A stretch of DNA of 64,000 nt from an uncultured Flavobacteriales bacterium (GTDB taxonomy: Bacteria > Bacteroidota > Bacteroidia > Flavobacteriales_D > Crocinitomicaceae): contig CAIZQH010000021.1 in the NCBI GenBank assembly GCA_903935095.1, positions 372,001 to 436,000 on the forward strand. Reading direction: 5' to 3'. How positions within the stretch are numbered: position 1 is the first letter of the stretch; each line of letters opens with the position of its first letter. Positions 61,843-64,000 of the stretch are shown piece by piece. The notes under the pieces are model-generated. The model saw nothing but the letters and a program-made list of their open reading frames with translations. It was not told the origin of the DNA and searched no databases. Made by a program: the position numbers and the translations under genes.

Positions 61843-62625
61843 ATGATGAAAACAGCACTCATTACAGGAGCTTCAAGTGGAATAGGAAAAGAACTCGCAC
61901 GCATACATGCATCAAAAGGCGGTAACTTGATTTTAGTTGCTCGTCGAACAGAAGCTATGGAAGCCTTGAAAACAGAATTAGAGTCCACATACAATGTGCA
62001 GGTTTCGACATTTACACAGGACTTATCGCAAGTACACGCAGCGAAAAAAGTATACGATTTTGTGAACCACTCAGGTTTAGAAGTGGACTATTTAATGAAC
62101 AATGCGGGCTTCGGTGGTCATGGGGAATTTATTGATCGTCCGTTGGATAAAGATTTGGAAATGATTCAATTGAATGTTTCAGCCTTGGTCGAATTAAGCC
62201 ATTTGTTCCTTCAGGACATGAAAGAACGTGGACATGGAAAAATCCTAAACACGGCGAGTACCGCTGGATTTCTTCCTGGGCCATTACAAGCGACGTATTT
62301 TGCGACAAAAGCATTCGTTATTTCCTTCACGGAGGGACTTTCCTACGAACTTAGAAATTCCGGAATAACAGTCACAGCGCTTTGCCCGGGTCCAGTGAAA
62401 ACGGAATTTGAACACGTTGCCGGACTAGAGGGAGGAACAATGTTCGACAAAGGTGCAAGCGCATTTAAAACTGCAAAATCGGGCTATGATGCCATGATGA
62501 AAGGAAAAGTGATTCAGATTTCTGAGTTTTCCTTCGCGTTTTTAATAAAAATGGTGCCTTTTACCCCCTTAAAAGTGCTTTCTGCGGTTATTGAAAAAAT
62601 GCAAACGGTACCTAAGAAGTCTTAG
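61843..62625 (+). CDS. Short-chain dehydrogenase/reductase
   Basis: A 260-residue SDR of the classical type. TGASSGIG is at residues 8-15, the NNAG motif near residue 87, and the catalytic Ser-Tyr-Lys in STAGFLPG with Tyr152 and Lys156 (ATYFATK). The substrate is unknown, but the sequence resembles the DltE/YqjQ-like group of acyl- or keto-reductases acting in cell envelope metabolism. The start is the first of two adjacent ATG codons. Confidence 0.9.
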   Translation: MMKTALITGASSGIGKELARIHASKGGNLILVARRTEAMEALKTELESTYNVQVSTFTQDLSQVHAAKKVYDFVNHSGLEVDYLMNNAGFGGHGEFIDRPLDKDLEMIQLNVSALVELSHLFLQDMKERGHGKILNTASTAGFLPGPLQATYFATKAFVISFTEGLSYELRNSGITVTALCPGPVKTEFEHVAGLEGGTMFDKGASAFKTAKSGYDAMMKGKVIQISEFSFAFLIKMVPFTPLKVLSAVIEKMQTVPKKS

Positions 62626-62642
62626 TTCTGTTAAAATAGTTA

Positions 62643-62650
62643 TACCTTTG
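62643..62650 (+). promoter_or_regulatory. Candidate -7 box (TACCTTTG) of tatA
   Basis: TACCTTTG matches TAnnTTTG. Only 4 bases separate it from the first ATG (62655), suggesting a leaderless message or use of the ATG at 62661 or 62664. Confidence 0.35.
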
Positions 62651-62654
62651 TTTC

Positions 62655-63083
62655 ATGAACATGATGCCACTGTTTTTAGGAGATGTTGCTGGATCTGAAA
62701 TCGTCGTTATTTTAATCGTGATTTTGTTGTTTTTTGGTTCAAAAAGCATTCCAGGCATTGCGAAAACAATGGGACAAGCCATGTATCAAATCCGCAATGC
62801 GTCAAACGAATTGCAGCAGGAGATCAAAAAATCCGGTGTTGGAATCAAGGATGAATTAAACATCAATTCAATCCTCAAAGAAACACAAGAACAATTGGTT
62901 CAGCCACTGGATCAAATGTATTCGGATGTAGAAAATAGCGTGCATTATACAGGTCGACCAAAAACGCCCATCGAAAAAGCAGCAATGCAGGATGAAGAAC
63001 CTGCGTTAGAAGAATCATCAGAAGCCGAAGCGACAATTGTCGCAGAGGAAAAGAACATAGAACCTAATAAACCAGTGGAATAA
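62655..63083 (+). CDS. tatA: Sec-independent protein translocase subunit TatA/TatB type
   Basis: A 142-residue protein with a short periplasmic start, a membrane helix at about 12-32 ([15 protein letters not shown]), the hinge [13 protein letters not shown] and an amphipathic helix, followed by a long acidic, low-complexity tail. This is the TatA/TatE layout; TatA forms the pore that exports folded twin-arginine proteins. The Glu after the Gly-Ser and the [10 protein letters not shown] segment fit TatA better than TatB. No tatC is beside it. Its stop shares a base with the purE start (TAATG). Confidence 0.85.
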   Translation: MNMMPLFLGDVAGSEIVVILIVILLFFGSKSIPGIAKTMGQAMYQIRNASNELQQEIKKSGVGIKDELNINSILKETQEQLVQPLDQMYSDVENSVHYTGRPKTPIEKAAMQDEEPALEESSEAEATIVAEEKNIEPNKPVE

Positions 63084-63568
63084 TGGTACACGTTGGAATC
63101 ATCATGGGTAGCAAGTCGGATTTGCCAATTATGAAGGAAGCAAAACTCATTTTGGACGAGTTTGGAATCGAATCCGAAGTGGAAATCGTTTCTGCACATC
63201 GCACACCCGAAAAAATGGTCAGCTACGCAAAAGCAGCGGCGGGAAGAGGAATCAAAGTAATCATTGCTGGAGCTGGAGGTGCTGCGCATCTTCCTGGCAT
63301 GACTGCTTCGATGACATCCTTACCCGTGATTGGTGTTCCAATTAAATCATCTAATTCCATTGATGGCTGGGATTCAATACTTAGTATACTTCAAATGCCC
63401 AACGGTATTCCGGTCGCGACAGTGGCACTAAATGCAGCGAAAAACGCTGGAATTCTAGCAGCTCGTATCATCGGAGCTTTTGATCCGCAAATACAAGCGA
63501 AAATGGATGAATACGCTATTTCCATGAAGCAAATGGTAGAGGAAAGCGGTAAGAACCTTGATGTTTAA
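63083..63568 (+). CDS. purE: N5-carboxyaminoimidazole ribonucleotide mutase PurE
   Basis: A 161-residue class I PurE. The signature GSKSDLPIM begins at residue 9, the SAHRTPE motif holds the catalytic His near residue 42, and [15 protein letters not shown] forms the phosphate-binding loop. It moves the carboxyl group of N5-CAIR to carbon 4 in purine synthesis. It is translationally coupled to tatA; the two do not share a known function. It converges with the DUF1343 gene, with one base between the stops. Confidence 0.95.
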   Translation: MVHVGIIMGSKSDLPIMKEAKLILDEFGIESEVEIVSAHRTPEKMVSYAKAAAGRGIKVIIAGAGGAAHLPGMTASMTSLPVIGVPIKSSNSIDGWDSILSILQMPNGIPVATVALNAAKNAGILAARIIGAFDPQIQAKMDEYAISMKQMVEESGKNLDV

Positions 63569-63569
63569 T

Positions 63570-64000
63570 CTATTCGTACAATAAGTACTTCTTGCGTGTG
63601 ATCATAAAGGCTTCTAGCCCTGGTTTCCACGTTTCTCTTATTTCCTTAGCGGACCAACCCTTGTACAATTGTTCTTTTAAGGTGGTCGTCCCTGCTAAGC
63701 GATTAAAGAATCCATTTTGATCAATAAACACGGCGGAGTCTCCGAGTAAATCTCTTGCTTCAATTAGGTAGTTTAAGTTAATCTCGTAGCTTCTTTTGCT
63801 GTGTGATAAATGATAGCCATTGCACAACTTATTCATTTGCGGAGGAGTTTTCGCTCCTGGTGTAGGAATCGGCGTAAAAGAGAAATTGGTTTTGGGAAAA
63901 CGAGGGTGTCCAAAGACTTCAAAAGGCATATCCGTCCCACGTCCAATACTGACCGTTGTAGCTTCAAATAAACACAAGCTTGGATACAAAGCGATGGCGC
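63570..64000 (-). CDS. DUF1343 (NamZ-like exo-beta-N-acetylmuramidase) protein, 3' part
   Basis: The last 143 or so residues of a longer gene that enters from beyond the right edge; the frame is open to the end of the window, and the TTG at 63989 is not a true start. Visible family motifs are ALYPSLCLFEAT, SIGRGTDMPFEVFGHP and the C-terminal YKGWSAKEIRETWKPGLEAF, which match the DUF1343 family now known to contain the peptidoglycan-recycling enzyme NamZ. It probably releases N-acetylmuramic acid from cell wall fragments. Confidence 0.85.
   Translation of the reverse strand, partial: AIALYPSLCLFEATTVSIGRGTDMPFEVFGHPRFPKTNFSFTPIPTPGAKTPPQMNKLCNGYHLSHSKRSYEINLNYLIEARDLLGDSAVFIDQNGFFNRLAGTTTLKEQLYKGWSAKEIRETWKPGLEAFMITRKKYLLYE

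Overview
The window reads as a chromosome segment of a Bacteroidota bacterium, most likely Flavobacteriales close to Fluviicola/Crocinitomicaceae. The reasons are AT-rich coding DNA, almost no Shine-Dalgarno sites, several upstream TAnnTTTG boxes (the Bacteroidota -7 element), type IX secretion (T9SS) sorting domains, an SprB-like/PorP-SprF/OmpA operon, a fused CcoN-CcoO oxidase subunit and bacillithiol synthesis. The lineage is inferred from these traits and was not checked by any search. No CRISPR array, rRNA, prophage or insertion sequence was seen. One tRNA with a CAT anticodon is present.

Layout. 1-1010: the 3' end of a T9SS-sorted surface protein and its terminator. 1100-12214: a microaerobic respiration block on the minus strand, hemN, ccoI, ccoS (52 residues), ccoNO, ccoQ, ccoP, ccoG, ccoH and a TauE/DsbD_2-like membrane protein, with a divergent Crp/Fnr regulator beside hemN. 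12215-17345: a tightly coupled minus-strand run of mutL, two rhomboid proteases, an EEP-family hydrolase and a class I glutamine amidotransferase. 17496-24543: a sigma factor with a T9SS-type partner, malate dehydrogenase, a beta-helix lipoprotein, and a three-gene sigma factor module. 24540-34466: a methyltransferase-like protein, DUF4301, Nfu, RecQ, an M1 peptidase, a secreted protein and purB. 34586-40886: heme A synthase, two paralogous sigma factor/partner pairs, a kelch protein and an outer-membrane protein remnant. 40902-50015: RluF, an unrecognised membrane-anchored protein, and the SprB-like/PorP/OmpA operon. 50016-50760: a gene-poor stretch with decayed coding fragments, a tandem repeat made of tRNA tail plus terminator, and the tRNA. 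50761-60347: minus-strand metabolic genes (SPFH protein, phosphoesterase, KDPG aldolase, BshC, fused acyl-CoA mutase IcmF, a small protein, a flavoprotein). 60386-64000: a cysteine-cluster protein, an HDAC-like deacylase, a short-chain dehydrogenase, TatA, PurE and the end of a DUF1343/NamZ-like gene.

How the genes fit together. The cbb3 cluster holds structural, copper-handling and assembly genes for a high-affinity terminal oxidase; oxygen-independent heme synthesis (hemN) and an Fnr-like regulator are adjacent. The most unusual theme is four ECF sigma factors, each translationally coupled or nearly so to a single-pass membrane protein. The short cytosolic ends look like anti-sigma domains, while the periplasmic parts differ completely: a gliding-motility/T9SS C-terminal domain, an outer-membrane beta-barrel, a large unknown domain and a low-complexity domain. 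They could form a family of envelope-spanning regulators that report on outer-membrane or T9SS status; this is an inference from sequence architecture.
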